Source: Siphlonurus alternatus
Lineage: Eukaryota; Arthropoda; Insecta; Ephemeroptera; Siphlonuridae
Length of the DNA stretch: 64,000 nt
Assembly: GCA_949825025.1 (NCBI GenBank)
Contig: OX463778.1
Location: forward strand, 11,851,671-11,915,670
Direction of reading: 5' to 3'
Shown here in pieces: positions 39,786 through 48,932 of the stretch. Every line of letters begins with the position of its first letter. The first letter of the stretch is position 1. The notes beneath the pieces were generated by a model. That model ran no database searches. It was not told the origin of the DNA and was given only the letters and a program-made list of their open reading frames with translations. The position numbers and the translations under genes were made by a program.

Positions 39786-42700
39786 TAATATATATATATA
39801 TATTTTCTGTCTTGCTTCTTCCTCTTGCTGTTTTCCCTTGCACTACAATCTTATCCTAACAGCTACTGTCAGCAAATGTTAGTTCTACAAACCTTCCTTA
39901 ACCCTACACCTCCAATAAAAAAAACTATTGAGTTTACCGATGCTAGTGTTATAATAATAAAAAATGTTATAATGTTATAAAGCATTTTTAGTCTAGATAG
40001 TGTGTACCTTTGCTAGGTGGTCCAGTTTTTTTTTTTTATATTAGAATGTTCCCCTTATTAGTGTATTGTTGTATGTATCAAAGGCCAGGCTTGTAGCTGT
40101 ATGTCACTGTTACAGCTCCATAGGATAGAGTATGTTCACTCTCGACACCTCATCTACCGTGACGTCAAACCAGAGAACTTCTTGATTGGACGTAGCACAA
40201 CCAAGAAGGATAAAGTCATCCATATCATTGGTGAGTTCTCTTTACATCCAAGTCTTATTGTTAAAAAAATTATGCTACAGAAAGTTCCATGTTTCCCTGG
40301 AGGGATAGCTTACTCAAAGGCTTAGTTGGGCACCCAAGTTCATTATCCATGACTATTTCCAATGTTATTTTTGAACTTGGCAGCCTAGTTCATAATCCCC
40401 TTGTGACTGAAATGTAACGTACAGTTGTACGAAGTTGAATTAACTCAATTAACATGTGAATTAATATAGCGCAAACTGTAACAGAATTGGAGTCCCATTT
40501 TGTTTAAATTAAAATCTAACTGTGTCTTTGAGTTGGGGATGGTAGCGTCACTGTTGCACATTTGTCGCTTAATACAAGATAGTGGAAACAATGGAATCTT
40601 CTTAAGTGTTGACTAATTTTCTAGCCATTACCATGTGGGTCTCTCATAGTCTCTGAAATCTGGACTGGACTTTCTACATTGGTAATAAATTTGGCTTGCA
40701 TGCACTTAAAATTTACTGTAAATCAAGTCACATTAAGTCCACAAATCAAGCCACTTACCTGGCTTAGAATTCAAGTTATAGTATTATAGTAAATAAACTA
40801 TGGAGAATCTAATCTTTACTCTCTCTTTCTCTGGGCCCTCTGAATATAGCATTCATCACCTTTCTATAATTTGTGTTTTTATGGGTCTTTTGTGTCCTAT
40901 TCTTTCAGTAAAATAAACATCGCATAGCTGATTTTTCATATTGAAAATTAACTATGAAGAAGTAATATTAATGAAAGTTTTACCTATCTGTTGTTAGTTA
41001 ACTTTTAAACTAAAGAAGGTTTTATATACAACAATGCCATGTTTTTAATGCAAGTTAGTTTGGTGGATGATAAAGTATTTGTTACGAAACATTTATAATT
41101 TCACTTTCATTTTTTATTCTTTCAATTTAAGCAGAGCCTATTATATAAAAGATTCATTTTTTTTCTCTTTTCATGTTACCATAATTAAGTCAAATTCTAA
41201 TAATAATGCTGAATAATTTTTTTAAAAATCTTGTAATGTGCAGACAATTCAATCTCAATGTAAACAGTCAGGAAAAAATTCAAATCCTTCTGTCAAACTT
41301 TTGGTACACTCCTCTCCTCAGAAACTTTCCCTCACCAAAAGGTGACAACAGCATTATGCATTATTTGAACTGTATATTGAAGCTGTTGTCATCTGTTGAA
41401 AAAAGAAATTTTCTGGGCTGTACCTTTCTTAGCAAATATTTTCCTGCTTCACCACTCTATCACTGGAATCTCGAACTAAAGGTTCTAGATTCTGTGCATG
41501 GATACAGAATGATACATTGGTATAAAATATACTGCAATAAGCACCTGATCAAAAGTTTTGGTAATTTAGTTAATCTTATGCTTTCTGCGTAACTGCATAT
41601 TATATCTGATTACAAATTAAATCAATTTTATACTTTTGTCCACATTTTCTTAATTTTTATTAGCGAAATCCTACAGTTTTTCAAGATCAGAAATTGATTA
41701 AAATGTCCTTTTTTGTAGACTTTGGCTTGGCGAAGGAGTACATAGACCTGGAGACCAACAAACACATCCCTTACCGGGAGCACAAGAGTCTCACGGGTAC
41801 TGCACGCTACATGAGCATCAACACTCACCTGGGCAAAGGTAATGACATTATATTGTTGTGACTTCTATCAAAATATTTTATTGTTGGTTGGTTACCAACG
41901 GCGGAATTTGTTTTTCAATATTGTTCACAGTGCTCTCTGGGGCTCCTAATACCCAGTCTGCACGCCAGACAATTGATAACATTGTAAATGTTTTCATAGG
42001 CAGTTTATTTAATGTCAATATTTTTATTGTGATGACTCAAAATTGTATTGATAAATAATTGAGATAGTAATGAGTGTGATATTTCATGTTTGCACTCCAT
42101 TTTGTGCTCCTGTAAAGTAGGCAGAGTGCTTTGTGAATGGTGCTCAAGCAACTGGAACTAAATTAGTTATGAATTCTGAAGCTGGCATTAATCCATACAG
42201 TAATTTTCTATTTATTGCACACATTTTTTCCTTACAATAAATTTTCAAATCCTATATAATGCATAGAAGCTGAATTTTTCTTTCAGGAAAAAAATGTATG
42301 CCGTAAATAGGGAAATATCATCTTAATATTCTAAAAATTTGCTGAGAGGTGGAAAATCCTGGCTTAAATCTTTTTACAACATTTTAAATCTAAAATATAA
42401 GCTACATATAGCAAGATCATTTTTAGCTACTTCTGAAAATTACTTTAACATTTGTTAAAAATTGTTAAGCTTTACAATATATTTTACAATAACAAAACCT
42501 CAGTAAAATATTATACATTACAGCTAATGCATATAAATAGGAATATTTAATTGTGGGGTCTACTGCAGTCCATTTATTAAAAGTGTTGTGTTGCAGAACA
42601 AAGCCGGAGAGATGACCTGGAGGCGCTGGGCCACATGTTCATGTACTTCCTCCGTGGCAGCTTACCCTGGCAGGGTCTCAAGGCAGACACCCTGAAGGAG

Positions 42701-45700
42701 CGCTACCAGAAGATCGGGGACACAAAACGTGCAACGCCCATCGAGGTGTTGTGCGAAGGACACCCCGGTGAGTTTACAACAACATGTCTCTACCTGCAGG
42801 GGGATTTTAGAATCAGATGAACCCAAGGATCTTGTACTATGGATAGGCTAGGTCTATGTCAATAGCATTATAGCTACTGAGACAAACAGCCATAGTATCA
42901 TGGCTGCCGAGCGCAATATTTTGTATTGTTCTGGCTTCACAGGCTATGGTAAGATGGAGGACATTCTATTGCTCTACCACCCACTTCCTCCTCACGATCT
43001 TGCCTCACTGACGACAGTGCCCCCATCTATCGATAGTATACAAGATCCTTGGATTAATCGTTGAGTAGGTGTTATTCATCTGATCATGAACCAGTTCAGC
43101 CTTGTAGTTCCAAACTATCAAGTACCGGTATACAAGAAATATACAGTAAACTTGTTATTACATAAAGTCAAGGAAATTAGGTTTATCTTTTATCAAGATA
43201 TGAGTTTTTTTTCTATCCACGCAATGCTAATTATTTTTAATGGGACCACAATCTCCTTTACTCAAAATCAAGTTTTACCTAACAAGTTGTGTAATAATGA
43301 GTTTTTACTGTATTTACTGATAAATAAATCAACAACATACTTCTTGAAAATGGATGAGGCTGTTAAGAACTAGTAAACAGAATTTATGCATAAATGATGT
43401 CTTTTCTTGCACAGTTTGCCAACAAGACATTAATGATTTTCTCCTTTTGTTTCTTGAATGGTTAATCATACAAAACAGAGGCTTAAAATTAAATAATTTC
43501 ATAGAGTGATGATTTAACTATTATATGATTACTATTTGAATTTTTTTCTATGTCTCATAATAAGAAGCTTGTGTAGTAACAGCGATAGATTTGAGCATTC
43601 AACAAGAAAATAAGGCAGGAAAGTCAACAAGTTTCTCACTAACCATGGTTAGTGTTGTTGAAATAGGTACCGACGGGACCACAAAAAATGCCTATTTGTT
43701 TACATGGTATCAGCAACAATGTGTATTGTATCTGTGAAGTTGATTGATCAAAGGTCATTCGATACTGCCTTCTCTTATCACTCATACCTTGATGCCAAAC
43801 GTCTTGTGCCAAAGGCCAGTGTATAGACATTTTTTGTGGTCCCGTCAGTACAGTATATGCTAACCACAATAAGGAAAATGGCTTTAACACCAAAACATGT
43901 GCCTAAGAAAAGAGAAAAGGACGATAAGTGAGAATCCTGGTTATCTTCCTTTGTGAAAAACGTTATTAACTGTGATCTTATTTGTGTTGTTTACAGAGGA
44001 AATGGCAACCTATCTCCGCTATGTTAGAAGACTGGACTTTTTTGAAACTCCAGACTACGAATACCTTAGGAAGCTCTTCCAGGACCTGTTTGAGAGAAAA
44101 GGCTACAATGATGACGGCGAGTTTGACTGGACAGGGAAGACCATGGTGAGCTCGGTTTGCAAGGTGCAGGGGTGTTGGAATGTGGCTGTGGGTGCATTCT
44201 TTTCTTCTCTAGTGTCTGTTACGTGCATCTGTTTGTACTGTTTGTAATTCACGTCCATCTGAGGCACAAAATGTTTGCATAAAAAGGTTAATTTTATCAG
44301 ACTTATATGCATGTGCTTGTTTATGAATTCCATTCTTATTTCTATTTTTGAACTTTTAAAAGTTATGCTTGCAAATTATATAACATTAGTAATATTTTTT
44401 TTGCTTGGACAATCTTTAAAGTACTACTATATCATCCTTCATCCAGGAAAATGAACCATCTACTTACCAAATTATGTGCAAAAATGAGCGTCTGCTATAT
44501 TAGGTACATAATTGCAAATATGAGCTGTTATTTGGTAAAATATAGAGCTCATAATCATCTTCATCTGATACAGCAGGAAGCTCATTATTACTCATGGTCA
44601 TGTTAGGAATTTAGTTTATTATTCTGGACCAGGGACGATATATTACTTTCATACATCTATTGGAGATGTCTCCTTATAAACTAACAATAAGATTACCATT
44701 CTTTACTAAGGGACAGTTTCTTAAATGGCCTATATTCTTTTTCATTTCCATTCTCTCGTTGATCAGTATTAAAATTCCTAAAGTTTTCTGGTTTTATTCT
44801 AACACTTTTTTTTTTTTTTTTTTTTCTCTCAATTCTTATGTCTGCACGCCTTTATTAACAAAATCTGTGTCTGTCTCTCCTGATTTTGTGCATGTCAATG
44901 CTTGAATATTCAGCCTCCTAACTTCCACGTCTTACGTCAAATTCGGAATGCACCGCCCTCACACGTAGAAAGAACCAAATCTGAAAAGGTGGGTCATTGG
45001 TGCATGTTTCTTGTTGGTAATCGTTTGTGTCATGTAGTGATTGATTACATCGTCCACTCGCTAACTCTGTTCTGTGATGTTTCAGTCAACTCCCGTGGGT
45101 TCGCTACAGACGGGACATGAGATTGTCGTGTCCCCCAACAGAGACCGACACCCGACAACAGCAAAGGTACGTTTTTTAAATAGCTTGATGGACCCACTTA
45201 AGTTCTGTCTTGTCTTGCAAAGTTTTGTATTGTCTTGAGTATGTTGTTATGTCAAATCACATAGAAGCATGTGCAAACTTGGTTATTTTTTACACCTACA
45301 TCATTGAACATTTAGATAGTTTTTTGTTGTGTTTACAATCAATTTAAGAACTTATTAATTTAAAATTTAAAATAATAATAATGATGTTTATTTATTAAAC
45401 ACCATTGGTGTACAAATTAAAAATAATATCTGGTGCTAAAAAATTAATGTCAATGTTGTTTGATGTTTTTTTGCAAATTAAATTATCTAAAGTTGGTAAT
45501 AAAAATATATAATAAGTTATTGAAAGCACCACACATTTATTTAGAGATTCACTTAAATTTAGAAAGAATCAGTAGCAGTTGAAATAGTAAGAAATTTCAG
45601 AAATGAAGGATTCATTAAGAAACTTGATAAACTACACTTGCGTCTGGCTAGCGTGCGGCAACCGGTAAGTCGTGCCTGGCTGTCGTTCAGCAAGGCTCGT

Positions 45701-48700
45701 TGTTCCGGCTGATTGCAGTGTGTGTTTGTTTGTGCGTCGCAGGACACTCTGGAGCTGGAAACAGATGATGAGGACGCAGTGTTGATTTTGGAGGTCTGGA
45801 GACACGACGGTAGACAGTGTTTTGCCAGATTAGTAGGCAATAATTTAATCAAAACCAGACCTTGGAGTAGCAACTTTTTTTTTTTTTTTTTTATGAATAC
45901 AGTGTGTAAAAATTAGACTACTCTGATTTGTTTCAGAATGAAATAACATACCTTTAAAGAATTAAAACATACTATTTAATGACAATGCCCCTTTCTAGCA
46001 ACTTTTCTTAATATTTCTTTGAAGCCAAAAGGGGTGGTCAAAAACCGTTATTTCAATTTAATGTCCAATTTTTAAGGAAAATAAACCATTAAAGGTTGTG
46101 ATGTATTATTGTTACTTTCAATTTAATAATAATTACTAGGCTCTAAAAATTCTGAGAGAAAACAGAGCAAGAGAACTATTTCATGCCCTATTCACTTAAG
46201 TAATAATTGGTTGGTATTCACGAAGAGTTAAGGATCGTTTTAGGAAGAGATATTTTAAGAAGCGTTTTTTATACCAGGTAACAGGTAAGAAAAACGCTTC
46301 TTAAAATATCTCTCCCTAAAACGCTCCTTAACTCTTCGTGAATGCCACCCAATAAATTATTTCTTAAGGTTAATACTGTATTATTGCAAGACTATTATAG
46401 CCAGATTAGTAGGCAATACAGTATGTAGAAGACTCACTTTAACTCTAAAAATTAGGTGCTAGAAGAAAACTAGATCAGTAGGTGATATTTGATTCCATCT
46501 GACAGTGAAACTTGCTAATGAAAGCTGCAATTTTTATCACAACGCCTGGAAGTAGTCTCTATCGCTAAAGCCAATCGTTTAGAAGCTGACAGTCCCTTGT
46601 ATGTTTGTAATTTTTGCTAGTAAATTTTTTCAGTTTTCATTCATGTATTGTATTGGCTTTTCTTGTATTTAAACAATTTTGAAACGGTAGTGTAGTCTTA
46701 ACTAAATCATCTCTTCTTATAATGTTGCATATCAATTGTTGTTTGAAAAGCATAAGTAAAGTTTGGCTTTCAAGCGTGTGGATTTAAAACATTGCGCTGA
46801 TAATGTTTATATTTGTGAGCAAGAATTCTGCATATATATTTGCCTTTTATGCAACAACAATCAATATACAGTATAATTAAGTGATTTGATTTGCAGCCTT
46901 TTAAAAGTAGATTTTCATATTTTGTTATAAATTTTAATGGCTATTGTAAAATGAAAATTTATTACGTTTTGTTATTTGTTGTGAATTTTAACCTCCATAT
47001 AAATTGAGTCGAGTAGAGTTGCCACCTCGGTAGGAAGTGTGTGTTTTGCCGCTCGCTTGCCGCTACTGCTACTGCTGCTGCTGCTGCTGTGTGTCTGGCT
47101 TGTGCCCCGTGTGTTGTGGTGGGCTGATGCTGACTGTTGTGCCAGGGCGGAGTCAAGGGTGGCGTGTCTGCATGGCCCGACGCCCCCAAGCAGTCTACGT
47201 TGGGCAACCTCACCCCCGCAGACCGGCACGGCTCTGTGCAGGTGAGTCCTCTCCTTTCCCCCCCCCTCTTGACGTGACATCATTTCGTAGTCTCAGAATG
47301 CAATTAACTTATGTTCAAAAAAATTTGAGGGAACTATATAAATCGTATTTTATTCCTACTTATAATTTATTTTTGTACTTGCGTGATTTATATTCTAAGA
47401 CGATGATTTCTCAAGCTGAAATAACGGTAATTTACGACAATATTAGTTAATACAAGCCTAGCAAATTGAATTAAAGATTATCTCTGTGTCCCACGAAATC
47501 CCTCACAAAAAAAATTGTGGCATTGTGACAAAATGTCTAACGAGCTCACCTTTCACATCTACACTTACATGTTGCATGGCTAGCAATACACTTTACATGT
47601 GAGCAAATTTTGTGTAAGAATGTACAATAACGGTGTTATGACTGTACCAGGTTGTTAGTTCTACAAACGGAGAGCTGGCAAATGACGACCCTACAGCGGG
47701 GCACTCCAACACTCCCATCACCGCGCAAGCAGAGGTTGAGATCGTGGATGAAACAAAGTAAGTCAAATTGAGTCTGCAAGTAGAGAAGAATCAATAACAT
47801 CCACTGAAAGAGTTGACCTTTTTGTAGTTAACACGTTAGTCCCTCTGCATAATTTAAGCAGCAAATATATTCACATGTGATTAATTGTAAGCTAGGAAGC
47901 CATATATTTGAGGACATGGGAGTTGTTTGGTTATAAAGATCAATGTCAAAAAGGGTGGGTATGAGGAGAGAATTAGTTTTACTTGAAACTGTTATATGGC
48001 TTTAATAGTTATTGGACAAGTCCTTTACAAAATGTATACAAGTTTGAAAACTCCTTCCACTGTTATAAATATGGTATATTCTTTTTTTTTTTTATGTATT
48101 ATTTTTTGGCAAAAATAGCAGCTATAAAAGAAAGTACTGTATTTTTATATTTAATAATATTTATTTGTTTGTTTACATTTAAAAAAAAAAAAAAAAATAA
48201 AAAATATCAAACAGAAAAAGAAAAGAAAAGTATAACCTGCAATGTAATAATTAAATAAGTCTCAATGTTGATTATTTGTTTACCCTTCAGGGTTAGCAAG
48301 TACCATTTAGTTAACAGTTAAAAAAAAAAAAAAAAAAAAAATGCGAAGTGTAAAGTTTTTACAGTATTTTGTTTGTTATCTTATTTTTTTTTTTTGGCAA
48401 GTTAAGAGAATAATTTGAGTTAATTTTATATTGTTACCTTCCTATTTGCTGAAGACAATTTGGTAAAAGTTGCTATGATGTCAATGGGAATAAAATGAGA
48501 AATCTTCATCAGCAATTTTGTTACTTTTTACCAATTTGGCTTCGGCAAATAAGATGATATGATGTGTTAATACTGAAATAATCAGTGTAACTACTGTAAT
48601 AAATTAGCAAAACCTAGAGCAGTTTAACCATTATGTACAATAATAGATGATGAAATAAATGTTAGGAACAAATTTTGATAGAAAATGATAATATTTTTTT

Positions 48701-48932
48701 AATTTTAATGGTGACACAGAAAACAAAAAGTATGTTAATAATTGCCTATGTTAAGTTTAAGTTACAGAATACAGTTTTGTCTCTGTTTCTAATTTTATTG
48801 TCTTCAGCTGCAAACTTCTTTGAGTGACAAATATTGTCTTCTTTTTTTCCTCATGTTCTGATGTTGCTTTTTTGCTGCAGGTGCTGCTGCTTCTTCAAGC
48901 GCAAGAAGAAGAAGTCAGGCCGCCAGAAGTGA
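10578..48932 (+). CDS. CSNK1G: Casein kinase 1 gamma (CSNK1G / gilgamesh), complete
   Basis: Exons: 10578-10824, 19276-19316, 24350-24419, then either 35805-35956 or 37666-37814, 40116-40230, 41719-41838, 42597-42767, 43997-44145, 45086-45166, 47146-47241, 47651-47757, 48881-48932 (stop TGA 48930-48932). With either alternative exon the sum is a multiple of three: 466 or 465 aa. Visible kinase parts: Ser-rich N-terminus, [16 protein letters not shown] (P-loop), HVAIKM (ATP Lys), YRDVKPENF (catalytic loop), DFGLAKEY split over an intron, [24 protein letters not shown], then a tail with STNGEL and terminal [13 protein letters not shown]1 gamma is a membrane-bound Ser/Thr kinase held by palmitoylated tail cysteines and phosphorylates LRP6/Arrow in Wnt signalling (family knowledge). 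Start ATG 10578 gives MQKREG; no upstream in-frame ATG is used. The introns hold most of the repeats in this window. Confidence 0.95.
12134..12255. mobile_element. MITE family C, copy 1 (TA-flanked)
   Basis: Ends GGTCTGTTCGTAAATACACA and complement, flanked by TA on both sides; copies at 28626-28746 and 62398-62508. TA duplication and about 120 bp length suggest a Tc1/mariner-type MITE. Confidence 0.8.
12274..12371. mobile_element. MITE family D, copy 1
   Basis: Ends TACACTCAATT ... AATTGGAGTGTA with inner AAAAATGTCCGATCCGGC. Copies at 32484-32604, 32932-33013 and 36132-36386; best end sequence is TACACTCCATTCGAATAAAA. Confidence 0.65.
15560..15970. repeat. Dispersed repeat N, copy 2, split by MITE G
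   Basis: Blocks matching N flank the G insertion: TACAAATCTGCATCCCTCTG on the left and GAGCTGCAGCTC with GGCAGGAGTAAAGTTCGTGT on the right. Confidence 0.5.
15637..15915. mobile_element. MITE family G, copy 1
   Basis: Ends CAATAGAGGCTTAAAGTG and CTTGAAACCTCCATTG; interior carries CTCCATAAGCCTCCATGTTA, a T-tract and GGACGATGGGAACA. Family shared with 18080-18749 and 27631-28282. Confidence 0.7.
16000..16262. mobile_element. Decayed MITE family A copy
   Basis: The right part keeps AAAATAGTTCCCGG, a CTCTATTCATCTATTGCAT block and TTGTCCAT; the left arm is degraded. Confidence 0.45.
16543..16719. mobile_element. MITE family E (hAT-like), copy 1, right end lost
   Basis: Starts CAGGCGCGGATCCAGAACC, contains GCCCATGTTAAATC and a G-rich block. 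Flanks GCAGTCAT and ACAGTCAT look like an 8-bp target duplication (7/8). The right inverted end has decayed into a G run. Confidence 0.55.
16991..17107. repeat. Perfect A/T palindrome
   Basis: TCACTCA, about 40 A, TCTTATAAAACATA, then the mirror image ending in about 40 T and TGAGTGA. The 117-bp unit is essentially a perfect inverted repeat with no spacer. Confidence 0.85.
18080..18749. mobile_element. MITE family G, copy 2, split by TTAA element
   Basis: Left end ATGGAGGCTTCAAGTCCGCT and right end ACACTTGAAGCCTCCATTG. The body matches the copy at 27631, including GGCATAAAAGAAAATTTTTA. Interrupted at TTAA by element I. Confidence 0.75.
18255..18669. mobile_element. piggyBac-type MITE I, copy 1 (nested in G)
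   Basis: A 415-bp palindrome with ends GGGCATTGGGTGTAGCACCG, flanked by TTAA at 18251-18254 and 18670-18673. Arms include GTAGTTGGCAACACTGACGT and AGCCTGATTTAAA; the central loop is about 60 bp. A one-armed copy lies at 21233-21547. Confidence 0.85.
18951..19134. mobile_element. MITE family H, copy 1
   Basis: Ends AGGTGTATTTTCATGGAGCG and ATGGAAATGCACCT. The interior has CGTATGGCGGCCATGTTGGC, shared with 28077-28260 and, degraded, with about 24060-24160. It ends about 140 bp before the CSNK1G exon at 19276. Confidence 0.75.
19545..19690. repeat. K-type foldback (ATTCACRAA ends), copy 1, imperfect
   Basis: Starts GGGGGCATTCACAGAAACC and contains the paired blocks CCTCGATTTTTATT and AATAAAAATCGAGG. 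The right end is degraded. Confidence 0.5.
21061..21731. mobile_element. Foldback element J with nested TTAA element
   Basis: GGGGTACTGACC is mirrored by GGTCAGTACCCC. Arms pair through GAAGAACGAGCCCTAT, CATTCTACGACAATTT and CATATAAAATC blocks. Element I sits at TTAA in the centre. Confidence 0.7.
21233..21547. mobile_element. piggyBac-type MITE I, copy 2 (one arm only)
   Basis: TTAA flanks at 21229-21232 and 21548-21551. The right arm is nearly identical to the copy at 18255-18669, but the left arm is replaced by unrelated sequence, so this copy can no longer fold or transpose. Confidence 0.75.
22634..22793. repeat. K-type foldback, copy 2
   Basis: GGGGGGCATTCACAAAGCAC pairs with GTGCTTTGTGAATGCCCCCC; the inner arms hold CCCTGGTACTAAAC and GTTCAGTACCAGGG. 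Confidence 0.7.
22869..23017. repeat. K-type foldback, copy 3 (divergent)
   Basis: GGTACGATTCACAAAACAG pairs loosely with CTGCTTCGAGAATCGCGCCC; the inner arms AACCACGTTTAGCTTAACC and GGTTAAGCTAAACGTGGTT match perfectly. Confidence 0.65.
24699..24856. repeat. 79-bp tandem duplication
   Basis: GCAATGTAACATCCATTGG and the following bases to GCTGTCGCAATC occur twice in direct order with a 79-bp period and no visible difference, so the duplication is recent. Confidence 0.9.
27631..28282. mobile_element. MITE family G, copy 3, carrying nested H
   Basis: Left part GAGGCTTCAAATGTTCCCCG with CTCCATAAGCCTCCATGTTA, centre CCGATTTTACGGTGTTCCCA, right end ACACTTGAAGTCTCCATTG. Two G half-elements face each other. 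H is inserted near the right end. Confidence 0.7.
28077..28260. mobile_element. MITE family H, copy 2 (nested in G)
   Basis: Perfect-looking ends AGGTGCATTTCCATGGA and TCCATGGAAATGCACCT, 184 bp. Arms are GC-rich compared with the surroundings. Splits the G right end. Confidence 0.8.
28626..28746. mobile_element. MITE family C, copy 2
   Basis: GGTCTGTTCGTAAATACACA and its complement flanked by TA; 121 bp, central AACATAAGGTTCATCAC. Confidence 0.85.
29652..29862. mobile_element. MITE family B, copy 1
   Basis: ATATCGTCCCTCGTCCGCAA and complement, with repeated internal AATGAGCT motifs in both orientations. Copies at 44428-44640 (degraded) and 59500-59712. Confidence 0.8.
30277..30375. repeat. 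Dispersed repeat Z, copy 3
   Basis: GGAGGTTTCCATGGTTCCCT then CAGTCAC, and a downstream GCAATGCTAGGTCG block, resemble the copy near 8100. Confidence 0.4.
30510..30600 (+). promoter_or_regulatory. Promoter-like island (two E-boxes plus TATA)
   Basis: Two CACGTG E-boxes (30516-30521, 30528-30533) precede TATATAAA at 30552-30559 in a locally GC-rich patch, with a CTTCTCAGCTG initiator-like segment about 25 bp on. No ORF follows. Could be an alternative CSNK1G promoter, a noncoding RNA start or a remnant of a mobile element promoter. Confidence 0.35.
32484..32604. mobile_element. MITE family D, copy 2
   Basis: TACCCTTCATTCGAATAAAA and TTTTTATTCGAATGAAGTGTA ends (20 of the paired positions visible), with GATTCGGCTATA inside. 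Confidence 0.65.
32932..33013. mobile_element. MITE family D, copy 3 (short)
   Basis: GTACATTCAAATACAAATTT and GAATGCAGTGAAGTGTAC ends around GATTCGGCTATA-like interior; 82 bp. Followed by repeat N-like sequence to about 33200. Confidence 0.45.
34325..34470. repeat. Dispersed repeat Z, copy 4
   Basis: GCGGTTTCCATGGTTCCCTC then AGTCACAGC, and AAGCAACGCTAGATCG downstream, match the copy at 30277. Confidence 0.4.
35205..35300 (+). CDS. CSNK1G: CSNK1G candidate cassette exon (Ser/Ala-rich 32-codon insert)
   Basis: Acceptor TTCTGGCTTCAG and donor AAAG/GTAAGG bound 96 nt, phase 1 at both ends, open in the gene frame. It would insert 32 residues starting [12 protein letters not shown] and ending SSPAGKLK between LLGSH and EGVPRV, that is in the kinase N-lobe loop before strand beta-4. 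Skipping it leaves the frame unchanged, so it would be an optional exon. The sequence is low-complexity, so it could be a chance open stretch; splice signals and frame argue for it. Confidence 0.5.
35421..35527. repeat. Hairpin between cassette exon and exon A
   Basis: TAAAAGAGCTTTGCACGGT is mirrored by ACCGTGCAAGGCTCTTTAAA, with a loop of about 65 bp. It resembles a small TIR element; it lies in the CSNK1G intron just before the alternative exons. Confidence 0.6.
35805..35956 (+). CDS. CSNK1G: CSNK1G mutually exclusive exon A
   Basis: 152 nt between TTGTAG and GTAAGT, phase 1 in and phase 0 out. Encodes [20 protein letters not shown], then [12 protein letters not shown] and the helix ending TVLLIAVQL: kinase strand beta-4, beta-5, the hinge and helix D/E start. 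The exon at 37666 encodes the same segment. The GGRYN block and the H in VYHFG distinguish it from the vertebrate-like exon B. Confidence 0.9.
36132..36386. mobile_element. MITE family D, copy 4, carrying nested E
   Basis: TACACTCCATTCGAATAAAA with its partner ATTTTTATCTGAATGGAGTG; interrupted by the E element at 36170-36335. Confidence 0.8.
36170..36335. mobile_element. MITE family E (hAT-like), copy 2 with target duplication
   Basis: CAGGCGCGGATCTAGG and CTGGATCCGCGCCTG are inverted ends. The flanking octamers CGGCCACG (36162-36169) and CGGCCATG (36336-36343) match 7/8, the duplication length of hAT transposons. Confidence 0.8.
37202..37370. repeat. Hairpin between exons A and B
   Basis: TTAGACTAGATGAACCATATT-like left end (first 19 bases at 37202) mirrored by AATATGGTTCATCTAATCT. 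The interior has two TGACGTCA-like sites. About 170 bp, 300 bp upstream of exon B. Confidence 0.6.
37666..37814 (+). CDS. CSNK1G: CSNK1G mutually exclusive exon B
   Basis: 149 nt between ATCAACAG and GTAAGT, phase 1 in and phase 0 out, the same phases as exon A. Encodes [20 protein letters not shown], then [18 protein letters not shown] and TVLTIATQL. It is one codon shorter than exon A and the closer match to remembered vertebrate CK1 gamma ([11 protein letters not shown]). Splicing A directly to B would shift frame and reach TAG 18 codons into B. Confidence 0.9.
38258..38449. repeat. TIR element V
   Basis: TAAGGTGGATTTACA on the left and TGTGAATCCACCTTTTA on the right, with TCGAATTTTCAACG/ATTCGCATTGCG pairing partly. 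Single copy; preceded by a long T run at 38221-38249. Confidence 0.5.
39761..39803. repeat. (TA)n microsatellite
   Basis: About 43 bp of alternating TA with one TAA break. Confidence 0.9.
42811..43085. repeat. TIR element T
   Basis: CAGATGAA and CCAAGGATCTTGTACTAT on the left, ATAGTATACAAGATCCTTGG and TTCATCTGA on the right; about 275 bp in the intron after the CSNK1G exon ending 42767. Confidence 0.6.
43144..43310. mobile_element. MITE family F, copy 3
   Basis: CAGTAAACTTGTTATTACAT start and GAGTTTTTACTG end, with the TTTACTCAAAATCAAG interior of the family. Confidence 0.6.
43667..43851. repeat. TIR element Q
   Basis: GGTACCGACGGGACCACAAA on the left, TTTGTGGTCCCGTCAGTAC on the right, 185 bp. 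Confidence 0.65.
44428..44640. mobile_element. MITE family B, degraded copy 2
   Basis: Right end CCAGGGACGATA and internal GAGCTCATAAT and AAGCTCATTATTA blocks match family B; the left end survives only as ATATCATCCTTCATCC. Confidence 0.55.
44914..44988 (+). CDS. CSNK1G: CSNK1G candidate cassette exon in the tail linker
   Basis: 75 nt between TGAATATTCAG and GTGGGT, phase 0 at both ends and open in frame: [15 protein letters not shown], then [10 protein letters not shown]. It lies between the exon ending ...DWTGKTM (44145) and the one starting STPVGSL (45086). Inclusion adds 25 residues after the kinase domain. Composition is protein-like, not low-complexity, which favours a real optional exon; vertebrate CK1 gamma genes also vary in this linker by splicing. 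Confidence 0.6.
45743..45793 (+). CDS. CSNK1G: Possible CSNK1G acidic cassette or alternative last exon
   Basis: After a good acceptor (GCGTCGCAG) the frame reads [17 protein letters not shown], 17 codons, then a weak GTCTGG donor; phase 0 at both ends. If no donor is used the frame runs to a stop near 45915. Acidic peptide between the exons at 45086 and 47146. Weak donor and short length make it tentative. Confidence 0.3.
46208..46351. repeat. K-type foldback, copy 4
   Basis: TTGGTATTCACGAAGAGTTA pairs with TAACTCTTCGTGAATGCCAC, and AAGAAGCGTTTTT with AAAAACGCTTCTT; short centre. Confidence 0.75.

Larger units (their letters stand above)
37815..42596 (+). other. CSNK1G introns around the exons at 40116 and 41719
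   Basis: Apart from the two exons, this holds V, a G run at 39450-39466, a (TA)n microsatellite at 39761-39803 and otherwise plain AT-rich intron. Nothing recognised in 40231-41718 or 41839-42596. Confidence 0.6.
45167..48880 (+). other. CSNK1G 3' introns
   Basis: Besides the two short exons (47146-47241, 47651-47757), the introns hold a K-type foldback (46208-46351), several A and T runs and a CTG-type triplet patch near 47070-47090. Nothing else recognised. Confidence 0.6.

Noticed and set aside
47037..47450. Long frames around 47037-47450 on both strands
   Set aside because: Caused by the CTG-type triplet patch and the CSNK1G exon at 47146-47241 read in other frames.
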